Assembly: GCF_029318685.1 (NCBI RefSeq)
Contig: NZ_CP119677.1
Coordinates: 3,711,001 to 3,775,000 of the forward strand
Origin: Ruminiclostridium papyrosolvens DSM 2782
GTDB taxonomy: Bacteria > Bacillota > Clostridia > Acetivibrionales > DSM-1351
Length of the DNA stretch: 64,000 bases
Reading direction: 5' to 3'
The notes under the pieces are model-generated. The model saw nothing but the letters and a program-made list of their open reading frames with translations. It was not told where the DNA came from and did no database searches. Shown piece after piece: positions 17,181-26,231 of the stretch; position 1 is the stretch's first letter, and the number at the start of each line of letters is the position of its first letter. The translations under genes were made by a program, and so were the position numbers.

Positions 17181-17942
17181 TTATAAAATTGCATCCGATT
17201 TTTGGTATGCTATCAGGCCCAAACCCAATGAAACTGCTGCCAAAGCAATAATAAACATTGCTGCGGCTGTAGTATTTACAGTTACGTCCCTGAAATAGCT
17301 GACCAATATGTAGTTGTCTGAACCGAAAATCCGGGCGGCCACTGCCGCAGGCGTCATAAAAGGAGATATGTAAATATTATTCTTTAAATGAAAGGGGAAA
17401 ACCAGCATCAAATATCCAAATAAAATAACGGATGTAAGAACAAATCGTTTGGTTAATACTGAAATTAAAACAACTGTAGTTGACAGTAATCCATAGGACA
17501 ACATATACCAGACTGTCACTTTAATTAATTTTAATAGCAAAGCTTTGGGAATAGCAGCTTTTATTGTTATAACCCCAAACAGCAGCTCTGATACCAAAGT
17601 TACCGCAAAAATCAATACTACCACGGCAAATATAGTCAACAGCTTGGCCATAAAAATCTGGATTTTAGGAACCCTTGAAGTATAGATATACGAAGCTGTA
17701 CCATATTGGTATTCCATATTGAAAATGAAGCTTGAAGATAAAATAACTGTTATCAGCACTCCAAAAACCATAATTTCCTGCCTTGAAGCCAAAAACCACT
17801 GCCAGCTGTCGACTTTATCCGTGTTTCCTGAGAGAAATTGAAGAAATTTGACTATAGAAGGAAGAATACCGGCAATTAAAGCATAAATTAACAGCTTTGA
17901 CCTTCTCAGCTTTAAGAATTCCGTTGAAATTGTTTTGTACAT
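17181..17942 (-). CDS. ABC transporter permease (LanE/G type)
   Basis: Membrane subunit of 253 residues with six predicted spans and the ABC-2 N-terminal pattern STEFLKLRRSKLLIYALI; FNMEYQYGTASYIYTSRVPK is the cytoplasmic loop equivalent to that of its partner. It is first in the three-gene transporter operon. Upstream, 134 bases separate it from the kinase gene and contain an 11-base tandem repeat (18005-18026) that may be the binding site of the neighbouring response regulator. Confidence 0.87.
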   Translation of the reverse strand: MYKTISTEFLKLRRSKLLIYALIAGILPSIVKFLQFLSGNTDKVDSWQWFLASRQEIMVFGVLITVILSSSFIFNMEYQYGTASYIYTSRVPKIQIFMAKLLTIFAVVVLIFAVTLVSELLFGVITIKAAIPKALLLKLIKVTVWYMLSYGLLSTTVVLISVLTKRFVLTSVILFGYLMLVFPFHLKNNIYISPFMTPAAVAARIFGSDNYILVSYFRDVTVNTTAAAMFIIALAAVSLGLGLIAYQKSDAIL

Positions 17943-18004
17943 TGCATCACCCCGCAGTTTTTTCTTTTATAATACAATATACACCTTACACTGTTTTAAA
18001 GAAA

Positions 18005-18026
18005 TTCTTACAAATTTCTTAACAAA
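18005..18026 (-). promoter_or_regulatory. possible response-regulator tandem repeat before the ABC operon
   Basis: On the + strand TTCTTACAAAT (18005-18015) is followed at once by TTCTTAACAAA (18016-18026), one helical turn apart. TATTAT lies nearer the permease gene as a possible -10. OmpR-class regulators bind such tandem repeats. The cognate pair is encoded directly upstream (18077-19712). Inference from arrangement. Confidence 0.45.
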
Positions 18027-18076
18027 AAAGATATTGCAAATAAGAGTGAATATTATATTTACAACATCCTCAACAG

Positions 18077-19009
18077 CTATATGTGATATTTTATAAGACT
18101 GAAGGAAAAAACCGTTTTCTCACCAAGGACACTGGATACTTCAATCTCCCCATTTTGCTTCTCAACCAGCTGTTTTGTAATTGCAAGTCCCAAGCCGGTA
18201 CCGCGCATACTGCTGTTTCTAGAAACTTCGGAGGTGTACAGCCTATTAAACACAAGCGGTAAATCTTGCTCAGGTATACCTTTTCCCCTATCCCACACAT
18301 CCACCCATACCTTGTCGGACACTTCTCTCAAAGAAATACCTATTACCCTTCCGTCTTTTCCATACTTTAAAGCGTTGGACACAAGATTGTTCAGTATTCT
18401 CTGCAAGCTTATCCTGTCCCCCAAAACATATACTCGCTGCTTGGGAAGCTGAATCTCCGGTGTTATCCCATTCATAACAAAATCCTTATAAAAGGCTGCA
18501 ACAGCTTCTTCTGCTAAATCTGTCAAATCCGTTTTAACAAGCCTGATAGGCGTATCTTCCGATTCAAGCTTTGACAGCTCAAAAAAGTCCTGAATCATTT
18601 GATAAAGATTCTGTGCTTTTGTCTGGATAATATCCAGATATTCCTTTTGCTCAATACTGCTGATACCATCACCTTTTTGAAGTACCTCTACAAAACCAAG
18701 AAGTGACGTTAGGGGTGTACGAATGTCATGGGATATATTTGCAATGAGCTGTTTGTGGGCAATTTCCAGAGTTTGTTTTTCGTCAAGTGTTCTCTGAAAT
18801 TTATCGAGAAGTATATTAAGCTGACTGCTTATGTCCTTGAGTGATTTATATTTCAAGCCCATATGTATTCTTCTGTTTGATCTGAAATTGCTTATGTCAG
18901 CCAACACCTCGCCAATGCAGCTCATACCTTTTTTATTAACTATAATTCTCAAGGCTAATATAATATTTAAAAGTACTGATAAAGTTACAATTCCGATTAA
19001 TATACTCAT
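18077..19009 (-). CDS. short sensor histidine kinase
   Basis: Kinase of 310 residues with a single clear N-terminal membrane segment (about residues 3-24) and no extracellular domain. HisKA follows with the acceptor His in LIANISHDIRTPLTSLLGF, then NALKYGKDGR (N box), GKGIP and GTGLGLAITKQLV. Kinases without an outer sensor domain that sit beside peptide ABC transporters commonly sense through the transporter or within the membrane. ATG 19009 follows AGAGGAG and lies one base after the regulator stop. It should act with the regulator at 19011 on the transporter operon below it. Confidence 0.92.
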   Translation of the reverse strand: MSILIGIVTLSVLLNIILALRIIVNKKGMSCIGEVLADISNFRSNRRIHMGLKYKSLKDISSQLNILLDKFQRTLDEKQTLEIAHKQLIANISHDIRTPLTSLLGFVEVLQKGDGISSIEQKEYLDIIQTKAQNLYQMIQDFFELSKLESEDTPIRLVKTDLTDLAEEAVAAFYKDFVMNGITPEIQLPKQRVYVLGDRISLQRILNNLVSNALKYGKDGRVIGISLREVSDKVWVDVWDRGKGIPEQDLPLVFNRLYTSEVSRNSSMRGTGLGLAITKQLVEKQNGEIEVSSVLGEKTVFSFSLIKYHI

Positions 19010-19010
19010 G

Positions 19011-19712
19011 TTACTCCTCTACAAGCTTGTAACCTATTCCCCATATAGTCTGTATATATCTGGGATTTGAAGGGTCTTTCTCAATTTTTTCACGCAACCT
19101 TCTTATATGAACCATTACAGTATTCTCGTCGTTTATATAGTTTTCACCCCATATGGATTTAAACATCTGGTTTTTTGTAAATACCTTCTTGGGATTCTTT
19201 AAGAAGAGTTTTAGTATCTCAAACTCCTTGGCTGTCAATGTAACGGAGTTGCCCCCTACTTTCACTTCATACGTATTTATATCCATTTCTATGTCCATAT
19301 GTCTGACTATTTGTGTTTGCAGCTGGGGTTCACATGAAAATTTCAAAAATCTTCGTAGCTGTGCTTTTACCCTAGCTGTTAATTCGCCAATGCCAAAGGG
19401 CTTGGCCAAATAATCATCAGCGCCAAGCCCCAAACCAATTATTTTATCTGTTTCCTCACATTTTGCAGACAATATGAGTACGGGAGTATTTCCTTTCTCC
19501 CTTATTTTTTGCAACACTTCGTAGCCACCTATCTTTGGAAGCATTATGTCCAAAATAACCAGTTGGAATTTGTCAGCCTCAAAATATTCTATAGCGGCTG
19601 CACCATCATATGTGCTTGTTACACAATATCCTTCCTTGACCAGATTGTCAGCTATAAGTCTGTTGATATCCCTATCATCTTCAACAATAAGAATTTTTAT
19701 TTTCTCCACCAT
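19011..19712 (-). CDS. OmpR-family response regulator
   Basis: Response regulator of 233 residues. Receiver domain with VEDDRD, phospho-acceptor in LVILDIMLPKIGG, and YLAKPF; winged-helix domain with LTAKEFEILKLFL and NTVMVHIRRLREKIE, ending TIWGIGYKL. It is first in an operon with the short kinase and is followed by the three-gene peptide-type ABC transporter on the same strand, its probable target. A GGGGG site precedes ATG 19712. Confidence 0.93.
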   Translation of the reverse strand: MVEKIKILIVEDDRDINRLIADNLVKEGYCVTSTYDGAAAIEYFEADKFQLVILDIMLPKIGGYEVLQKIREKGNTPVLILSAKCEETDKIIGLGLGADDYLAKPFGIGELTARVKAQLRRFLKFSCEPQLQTQIVRHMDIEMDINTYEVKVGGNSVTLTAKEFEILKLFLKNPKKVFTKNQMFKSIWGENYINDENTVMVHIRRLREKIEKDPSNPRYIQTIWGIGYKLVEE

Positions 19713-19742
19713 GAAAGCCCCCGGATTTTTTATTACACAGCT

Positions 19743-20654
19743 TTACTGATTCTCCTTAAAAGCCTTAACCAAAACCTTCAGATTCTCATCCATAGTCTTG
19801 ATATAGCTGTCTGCAGGTGCATTTTTCTCTCCTGTTACAACAGGGTCAAGAAGATAGACTTTTGCTCCTGTTTGTTTTGCGATTGATTCCGCTGCTTTTG
19901 CAGAATACTGAGGCTCTGCAAAGAGTATTTTTACCTTTGAACTTTTTATCTTGTCAATCAGTGCTGCCAGCTCTCCGGCACTTGGCTCCGTACCGGGTTC
20001 ACGTTCTACCACAGACACTATATTCAACCCGAATTCCTTTGCGAAATAGGGAAAAGCCTCATGGAAGGTGATTACATTCTTGTTTTTAAACCCATCCAAT
20101 TCTTTGTGCATTTTTTCTCTCTGAGCCTCAAGCTGCTTTACATAATCAGAAGCATTTTTCCTGTAGGCTTCAGCATTTTTTGTATCTGACTTTGCAAGTC
20201 CTTCAGAAATATTTTTGACTTCTTGTATCGCATCCGAAATACCAACCCAGACATGAGCATTATCTTCTCCGTTGGCATCTTTTAGCAGCTTCATGTCTTT
20301 TGAGGCTTCTATTATTTTGAGGGCAGGCCTCTGCTTGATTACTTTGTCCATAAAAGCTTCCATCCCTGCCCCGTTAATTACAAATATGTCTGCTCTCTCA
20401 AGGGTTTTTAAATCAGCAGGAACCATCTGGTAATCATGAAGACAGCCTTGCTGTGGTTCAGTCATGTTTTCAACCTTTACACCGGGTATATCCTTTACAA
20501 GGTTCTGAGTAAAAATATACATGGGATAGAATGAAGTCACTATTGTAGTTTGTGTTTTTTCTGTGGTATTTGCTGTTCCATTGGAACAGCCTGCTAATAT
20601 AAATGAGAACGACAACGTTATTAACAGTGTCCTTAAAAGTTTACCTTTTTTCAA
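19743..20654 (-). CDS. zinc/manganese ABC transporter substrate-binding lipoprotein (ZnuA-like), orphan
   Basis: Lipoprotein of 303 residues in the cluster A-I metal-binding family. The signal peptide ends in the lipobox LAGC (about residues 20-23). Expected metal ligands are visible: His in CLHDYQMVPAD, His in NAHVWVG, His in TFHEAFPYFAKEFG, and the acidic segment near VYLLDPV. There is no His-rich loop. TTG 20654 is preceded by GGAGG. No znuB or znuC permease or ATPase gene is near, so it must share a transporter encoded elsewhere. A 21-base imperfect palindrome over its promoter could be a Zur- or Fur-type site. Confidence 0.85.
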   Translation of the reverse strand: MKKGKLLRTLLITLSFSFILAGCSNGTANTTEKTQTTIVTSFYPMYIFTQNLVKDIPGVKVENMTEPQQGCLHDYQMVPADLKTLERADIFVINGAGMEAFMDKVIKQRPALKIIEASKDMKLLKDANGEDNAHVWVGISDAIQEVKNISEGLAKSDTKNAEAYRKNASDYVKQLEAQREKMHKELDGFKNKNVITFHEAFPYFAKEFGLNIVSVVEREPGTEPSAGELAALIDKIKSSKVKILFAEPQYSAKAAESIAKQTGAKVYLLDPVVTGEKNAPADSYIKTMDENLKVLVKAFKENQ

Positions 20655-20684
20655 TTAAATTACCTCCGATAAATGTTATGTACT

Positions 20685-20705
20685 AAATGGGAACTATTCG
20701 CATTT
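20685..20705 (-). promoter_or_regulatory. possible metalloregulator palindrome before the ZnuA-like gene
   Basis: Read on the - strand, AAATGCGAA, a three-base spacer, then TTCCCATTT: eight of nine positions are symmetric. It begins next to a TATAAT at the same promoter, so a bound repressor would block transcription. Its size and place suit a Zur/Fur-class repressor, but the half-site is not a textbook match. Confidence 0.4.
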
Positions 20706-20739
20706 ATATTATATACCACTTTTACGGTTTATAAAACCA

Positions 20740-21642
20740 TTAATTATTAATCAGCTTATTTATTGTTTCCAAATCAGGGGGATACAATGCCAGAGGGAAT
20801 CTGCTGCACACAGTCGCCGCCGTTGCTGCGGCGAATTGTACTATTTTTTCGTCACTCATATTTTTTAGCACTCCATATATTGCTCCGGCCTTGAAAGTGT
20901 CTCCAGCACCCAAAGTACTCTGAACTTTAACCTTATATGGTTTCATTCTTTTTATGGGTTGATTTCTTCGTCCGAACATAATTTCCCGGGAACCAAAAGT
21001 AAATATTACCAGCCCCTCTGTGTTTGCCGTATACTCTTTAAAGAGTTCATCTATATCCTTCTCAGGATAATTACCCTTTATAAACTCATTTGATAAAATA
21101 TTAACTTCCGAATATTTATGAATCACTGTATCGTACTTACAGTCAATGGTAACATACTTCTTTCCTAATTCATGGCAGTAGTCTGCAACCTGTTCGGACT
21201 CATCCATAAAAAATGGGTCCAAGCCCACAACCTCGCAGCTTTCAATGTCCTTACGATTAGGCTTGTTCCATCTTTTTATATCATTACTGAAATACGCACC
21301 AAATCTACCGAAGCAGGTTCTGGTATTTGTCCCTATTAACACCATGTCCTGAACTCCGTCAAAAGTCTCGTCGAAATATACACCCGACATATCAATTCCG
21401 AATTTCCTCACAAGGTATTCATCCAGAACTTTCTGAGTTTTTGGTCCCTGATAGTTTCCGTCAAGCTTTACTGTACAGCCCAGTGAAGACAGTACTACTG
21501 CACAGCTTCCGGTTTCCCCTCCCGGAAGTACATAGCTTTCCTTTATTTCGGAATAAGTATCAGCTTCCGGGTACCCTCCTACCAACAAATTCATGGTTGA
21601 AGCTAAAGTCATGCCGTAAAGGTAAATATCATTTTTTCCCAT
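20740..21642 (-). CDS. PfkB-family carbohydrate kinase
   Basis: Cytoplasmic sugar kinase of 300 residues in the ribokinase/PfkB family. The first signature is visible as LPGGETGSCAVVLSSLG and the second as VQSTLGAGDTFKAGAIYG, whose Asp is the catalytic base. It would use ATP to phosphorylate a sugar or nucleoside hydroxymethyl group. Substrate cannot be assigned. It is flanked by the ZnuA-like gene and a kinase/regulator pair on the same strand, with 28 bases to the kinase gene at 21671, and there is no clear functional link. Confidence 0.88.
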   Translation of the reverse strand: MGKNDIYLYGMTLASTMNLLVGGYPEADTYSEIKESYVLPGGETGSCAVVLSSLGCTVKLDGNYQGPKTQKVLDEYLVRKFGIDMSGVYFDETFDGVQDMVLIGTNTRTCFGRFGAYFSNDIKRWNKPNRKDIESCEVVGLDPFFMDESEQVADYCHELGKKYVTIDCKYDTVIHKYSEVNILSNEFIKGNYPEKDIDELFKEYTANTEGLVIFTFGSREIMFGRRNQPIKRMKPYKVKVQSTLGAGDTFKAGAIYGVLKNMSDEKIVQFAAATAATVCSRFPLALYPPDLETINKLINN

Positions 21643-21670
21643 TACTTAACCCTCCTGATTATTTATTATT

Positions 21671-22915
21671 TTAAAGGGGTTGTTTCATGAGTCTCACCGT
21701 AAATCTAGTACCTTTTCCCAGGGTACTGCTTACATATATTGACCCACTCTGACCTTCCACAATAGTCTTGGTAATGTATAGTCCTATTCCGATATTTGTT
21801 GGATTGCAGCTGTAAGACCCTTTATAGAATCTGTCAAAGATTCTTGGAAGCTCATCTTTTGGAATCCCCTGTCCCTCATCTTGAATAATTATCTGCGCAA
21901 AGACACTATTTTCGTCCCAGGATATATTTATATCTCCTCCTGCTTTACTATGTTCTATACAATTTTTGATAATGTTTGAAAATGCTTCTGTAGTCCAGTT
22001 TATATCATGCTTTACCATAATGTTTGAAGAACCGTGAAGCCTGATGTCCACATTTTTTTCAGAAGCAATTGCTTTAAGCGGGGAAAGACTTCTTTGTACG
22101 GTTTCAGACACATCTGCTTCCTCCATTGTAAATTCAACTACTCCTGCCTCAAGTTTTGCCATTTTCAGTATGTTTTTTATAAGCCATTCCATCCTATCCA
22201 GCTGATTCTTACTCTCTAAAACAAAACCATCCCTTTCCTCTTCAGAAAGGGTACTGTCATTTTTCATTATATCATTAAACATTATAAGAGACGCAAGAGG
22301 CGTTTTAAGCTGATGTGAAATGTCCGCCATAATACGTTTTAAAAATATCTTTTCATTTTCCAAAGCATGAACGTTTTCGCTTAAACGTTCACTCATACAA
22401 TTTATCTGATATATGAGATATCCTATATCTCCTTCTTGGGTATCCCCTTTTATTGAATCGTAATTTCCTTCTACAATGTCTTCAGCACTCACACTAATCT
22501 TTCTTATTTTGTAGAAAATTCTGTTAAAACAAAATACGCACAAGGAAATCAGAACTGCCCAAAACACTATAAGGGTTATTCCTATTGTGTTGTTTGCCTT
22601 TCTATAGGTATTTTCAAGCATATAGTTTTTTTCCAGGCTAAGATTTTCGTCATAGGAGTATTTCTTTAAAATTGATTTTCCATACTCATATTCTTCCTGA
22701 AAACCTTTTGTGAAGTTCTTAACGATATCGCTTTCAGACTTTGGATATTGCTTTGCAATAGCACCTATTACCCCGATATTCTGCTGTATCTGTATTTTAT
22801 TAACGGAATCTGCAAAGTTTTTAACCGTGTAATAAGAAACAGCACCAAAAGCTATAAGTAAAACCGTAACTATCCCTATGATAAGCTGTATTTCTTTATT
22901 TTTCAGAAGCTTCAA
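21671..22915 (-). CDS. sensor histidine kinase
   Basis: Membrane kinase of 414 residues. Two membrane spans (about 10-30 and 110-130) enclose an outer region of about 80 residues. A HAMP-like linker (VEGNYDSIKGDTQEGDIG) follows, then HisKA with the acceptor in IMADISHQLKTPLASL, and the ATPase domain with NCIEHS, DEGQGIP and GIGLYITKTIV. It starts at TTG 22915 after GGAGG. The regulator gene lies 24 bases upstream. Next upstream is an ABC operon behind a terminator, making this another sensor/transporter module. Confidence 0.92.
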   Translation of the reverse strand: MKLLKNKEIQLIIGIVTVLLIAFGAVSYYTVKNFADSVNKIQIQQNIGVIGAIAKQYPKSESDIVKNFTKGFQEEYEYGKSILKKYSYDENLSLEKNYMLENTYRKANNTIGITLIVFWAVLISLCVFCFNRIFYKIRKISVSAEDIVEGNYDSIKGDTQEGDIGYLIYQINCMSERLSENVHALENEKIFLKRIMADISHQLKTPLASLIMFNDIMKNDSTLSEEERDGFVLESKNQLDRMEWLIKNILKMAKLEAGVVEFTMEEADVSETVQRSLSPLKAIASEKNVDIRLHGSSNIMVKHDINWTTEAFSNIIKNCIEHSKAGGDINISWDENSVFAQIIIQDEGQGIPKDELPRIFDRFYKGSYSCNPTNIGIGLYITKTIVEGQSGSIYVSSTLGKGTRFTVRLMKQPL

Positions 22916-22939
22916 TATTAAACCTCCATCTGTGTGCTA

Positions 22940-23611
22940 TCATTCTTTCCACATATACCCCAAACCTCTCACTGTCTCTATATGCTTTTCATCTTCTGTT
23001 TCTATCTTTTCACGGAGTCTTTTCATATAAACATTAAGAGTATTATAATCAACAAAATTACTGTCAATATCCCAGAGCTTTTCAATAATAGTGTTTCTGC
23101 TTATTACAATCCCTTTATTTTCAAGCAGTACAAGCAACAGCTTATATTCAACAGCTGTAAGAAAAACCTCTTGTAAATTCACATAAACCTTGCATTTCAA
23201 GGGTTCAACCACAACATTTCCACTGGTAATTTTCCCGGTATCAACGCCCTCAATCTGCTTCTGCCTTCTCATAATGGCATTTATCCTTGATATTAATTCG
23301 CTGGTTCTTACAGGCTTTGAAATATAGTCATCACCGCCTATATCAAGTCCGAATACTACATTAGGCTCATCATCAAGTGCTGTCATAAAAATTATAGGCA
23401 CATTGCTGGTCTGCCGTATCTGCTTGCAGAAATCATATCCGTTTCCGTCCGGAAGAGTAACATCCAGCAGAATTAATTGTATGTCTTCATTAAACATCCT
23501 GTGTGCATCTTTAATATTCTTTGCTATTGATACTGCAAAATCCTGCTTTTTCAATGCATATTCAATCCCCATAGCAAGGGGTGCATCATCTTCCACAAGT
23601 AATATATTCAT
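22940..23611 (-). CDS. OmpR-family response regulator
   Basis: Response regulator of 223 residues beginning MNILLVEDD, with phospho-acceptor in LILLDVTLPDGNG, YISKPV and a winged helix (LTAVEYKLLLVLL, then YNTLNVYMKRLREKIE, ending TVRGLGYMW). ATG 23611 follows AGGAGGAG; an open frame upstream of it lacks a ribosome site. It is the first gene of a regulator/kinase operon. A terminator at 23676 separates it from the ABC permease operon, which may be its target. Confidence 0.93.
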   Translation of the reverse strand: MNILLVEDDAPLAMGIEYALKKQDFAVSIAKNIKDAHRMFNEDIQLILLDVTLPDGNGYDFCKQIRQTSNVPIIFMTALDDEPNVVFGLDIGGDDYISKPVRTSELISRINAIMRRQKQIEGVDTGKITSGNVVVEPLKCKVYVNLQEVFLTAVEYKLLLVLLENKGIVISRNTIIEKLWDIDSNFVDYNTLNVYMKRLREKIETEDEKHIETVRGLGYMWKE

Positions 23612-23675
23612 GGATTGTCTCCTCCTGTTATACATTAGGATATAAGTATAATTATACACTATAAATAAAAAATAC

Positions 23676-23703
23676 ATAGCCTGCCGGAAATCCGGCAGGC
23701 TAT
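23676..23703 (-). terminator. rho-independent terminator of the FtsX-type ABC operon
   Basis: ATAGCCTGCCGGA (23676-23688) pairs perfectly with TCCGGCAGGCTAT (23691-23703) around a two-base gap (practical loop AAAT). On the - strand it is followed by GTATTTTTTATTT. The GC-rich stem stands out in this AT-rich DNA. Confidence 0.9.
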
Positions 23704-23729
23704 ATCAAACTAAATCAACCGACTTTAAT

Positions 23730-26231
23730 TTACTCCTCAACACGAAGTGATTCCACAATGTTCATATCGTTTAATTTTCTCAATGGGAACAGTGCAGCTA
23801 AAAGTGTAATTCCAATCATTCCCAATCCTCCGTATAAATATGGCCACCAAGCTGCTTGATAACCAATATCACCAAGCGGATTATTGCTGAGTATACCAAG
23901 GTAGGTAAGAAGGAAGGCGATTGGCAGTCCTATTATACAAGCAATTATTCCGAACAAAGCTCCTTCTAAAAGCACCAGCTTCTGAAATTGTCCTTTTGTC
24001 ATACCTATGGCCTTAAAAGTAGCGTACTCCCTCTTCTTTACAAGAAGATTGATTGTTACCGTATTAATTATATTTACAGTTGATATAAGTATTATAAGGC
24101 TGATGAAACCGTATACAAGAATCAACATCTGGTTCATCTGGTCGTCAGACTGTTTTTTCTGCTTATATACATCCATGTACTGGGCTTTGTGTTCATCAGC
24201 AAGCATATTAAGCTTCTCATAATTTTTTTCAGCATATTCAGGTGAATTAAAGTTTATAGCCAATATTGATAGTTCATCTGCTCCCGTTAATTTCTTAAAA
24301 CTGTCATGGGACATTATTATGCCGCAACTGTTGTATGGGATATTTTGTAATACTGACTCATACTCAACCACACCGACTACCTTAAAGGTAATTGTATTTC
24401 CATTATCAATAAGACGCTTCAACTGTTCGGCATCAGGGCTCTTCATATAACTGCTGTTTAAAACAGGCATTTTTATTTCGTCCCCTACCTTGTATTGTGT
24501 AAAGCTATCATATATTGTTTTTTTATCTATACTTCCTCTTGCCTTATTTACAATGATTACCTCATTGTTATTTTTAAAGTTGTTATAGTCAATATTTGTT
24601 TTATTTTCTTTATTAAAGAGTTTGAGACAACTCTCGTCATAACCAAAGAGATTAACATTGTTGATAAGATAGTTCTGTCCATATTCTTCCAACTTATTTT
24701 TACTTTTCAAAGAATCCTTGAATTTGTCTGAAAGCATTTTTTTATCAATAGTATACGTAATATATTCGCTGGACATTTCATATGTCTCTTTTATTCCCTC
24801 CAGCTCTTTAACCTGTTTTGGAAGATTGCCCAGATATACGCCGCCGTTGTTGATAAAAGTACTTTCAACCTTTACAGCCTGACTTGCTATCTTGTTGCTC
24901 TGGAGGAATATATCTATAAAGTTCGAGAAAAATACGAACATAATAATGGATATCATAAGTGATATACAGGTAATATAAAATCTTTTTCGGTTCCTTTTAA
25001 TGTTCTTGTAGGCAACCTGACCTTCAAAGCTGAAAAGTAGTTTTGCCCAACGTCCGCCTCTTCTCTTGGCCTTATCTCCCTTTACAACTACAGTACCCCT
25101 TATTGCATCTATAGGTGACACCTTTGATGCTGTTCTCGCCGGAAAAAATGCAGAAATAAACACTGTGAATATTCCTAAAAGAGCAGCAACAATAATTACC
25201 TGTGGGTAAAATCCAATTTCAAAAGCTCCTAAAAAGCCGTGCATAACCAGCCTGAAGGTGATAAATATCCCTGCAAAGCCCGCAATAATACCAATAGGTA
25301 CAGATATTGCACTCATTATTGCAGCTTCTTTGAAAACCAATCTTCTTATCTGAGCTTTGGTGGCTCCTATACTGCGAAGTATACCGAAATGCTTGATTCT
25401 TTCCATTACAGATATATTAAATGCATTGTATATAACCACAACCGTACATACAATAACAAATCCTGCAATTATGGCAAATATCTTATCCATACCGGCATTT
25501 CTGGTTTTATCAGGCCCTTCACCCATAAGGTATAAGAGACGTGTGTTTATATCTATTTTTACATCGTTTGCTTTTGCTATTTTTTGTGCATTATCAACTA
25601 TATTTTTTTCGCTTTTCATATTTGCATACAAGAAATAATCCTTTGAATCAGAAGAAGTCTTTATGTCCAGATAGCTTAATGCGGTATTAGTGATGTAGTT
25701 GCTGTCGTATACCCCTACAATAGTGTACTCTTTGACACTTGAAGACTCGTTCTTGCCTGTCAAGGTACCTTTTAGCACATTGCTTATTTTTTTATCCTTT
25801 ATAACAGAGCTTATTTTTTTGTCTATCAATATTTCCGAGCTATTCTTAGGGAGTCGCCCTTCCACTAACTTAACCTTGAAAATATCTTTAAAAGCTGCGG
25901 CATCATAGCTCTTAATATCAAGTGTTCTCAAGGATTCTGTTAACTTATCACTTTCAAACTTGTAGGTTCCTTCCTGCTTTGTGATTCCAATGTTTTTAAA
26001 TTCAGCATTGGAAGCTAATGTATTAACATTTTCTTTTCCCAATTCAAAAAAGTAAACTTGAAAATCACCATTTGCCTTTGCGTTTTGAATTTCACTATTA
26101 ATTCCACTGTAGTAAATACTGCCTATAGCCGTAAACATTGCTATGGCTATAATAATTCCTATAAGAGTAAGTACAGTTCTTCCTTTATGCTTTTTTAAGT
26201 ACCGTGAGGTAAGTGCTGAATAGTTTTTCAT
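23730..26231 (-). CDS. ABC transporter permease, FtsX/MacB type
   Basis: Large membrane permease of 833 residues. An N-terminal span (LTLIGIIIAIAMFTAIGSIYY) is followed by an outer domain, a first FtsX block of three spans (IIAGFVIVCTVVVIYNAFNI onwards, with MERIKHFGILRSIGATKAQI), a further outer domain and a second FtsX block near the C-terminus (KREYATFKAIGMTKGQF). Both blocks carry the usual I(R/G)SIGAT-like coupling motif. Such permeases act with a LolD/MacB ATPase in antibiotic resistance or in lipid or peptide removal. The start overlaps the end of the ATPase gene by four bases. Confidence 0.9.
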   Translation of the reverse strand: MKNYSALTSRYLKKHKGRTVLTLIGIIIAIAMFTAIGSIYYSGINSEIQNAKANGDFQVYFFELGKENVNTLASNAEFKNIGITKQEGTYKFESDKLTESLRTLDIKSYDAAAFKDIFKVKLVEGRLPKNSSEILIDKKISSVIKDKKISNVLKGTLTGKNESSSVKEYTIVGVYDSNYITNTALSYLDIKTSSDSKDYFLYANMKSEKNIVDNAQKIAKANDVKIDINTRLLYLMGEGPDKTRNAGMDKIFAIIAGFVIVCTVVVIYNAFNISVMERIKHFGILRSIGATKAQIRRLVFKEAAIMSAISVPIGIIAGFAGIFITFRLVMHGFLGAFEIGFYPQVIIVAALLGIFTVFISAFFPARTASKVSPIDAIRGTVVVKGDKAKRRGGRWAKLLFSFEGQVAYKNIKRNRKRFYITCISLMISIIMFVFFSNFIDIFLQSNKIASQAVKVESTFINNGGVYLGNLPKQVKELEGIKETYEMSSEYITYTIDKKMLSDKFKDSLKSKNKLEEYGQNYLINNVNLFGYDESCLKLFNKENKTNIDYNNFKNNNEVIIVNKARGSIDKKTIYDSFTQYKVGDEIKMPVLNSSYMKSPDAEQLKRLIDNGNTITFKVVGVVEYESVLQNIPYNSCGIIMSHDSFKKLTGADELSILAINFNSPEYAEKNYEKLNMLADEHKAQYMDVYKQKKQSDDQMNQMLILVYGFISLIILISTVNIINTVTINLLVKKREYATFKAIGMTKGQFQKLVLLEGALFGIIACIIGLPIAFLLTYLGILSNNPLGDIGYQAAWWPYLYGGLGMIGITLLAALFPLRKLNDMNIVESLRVEE

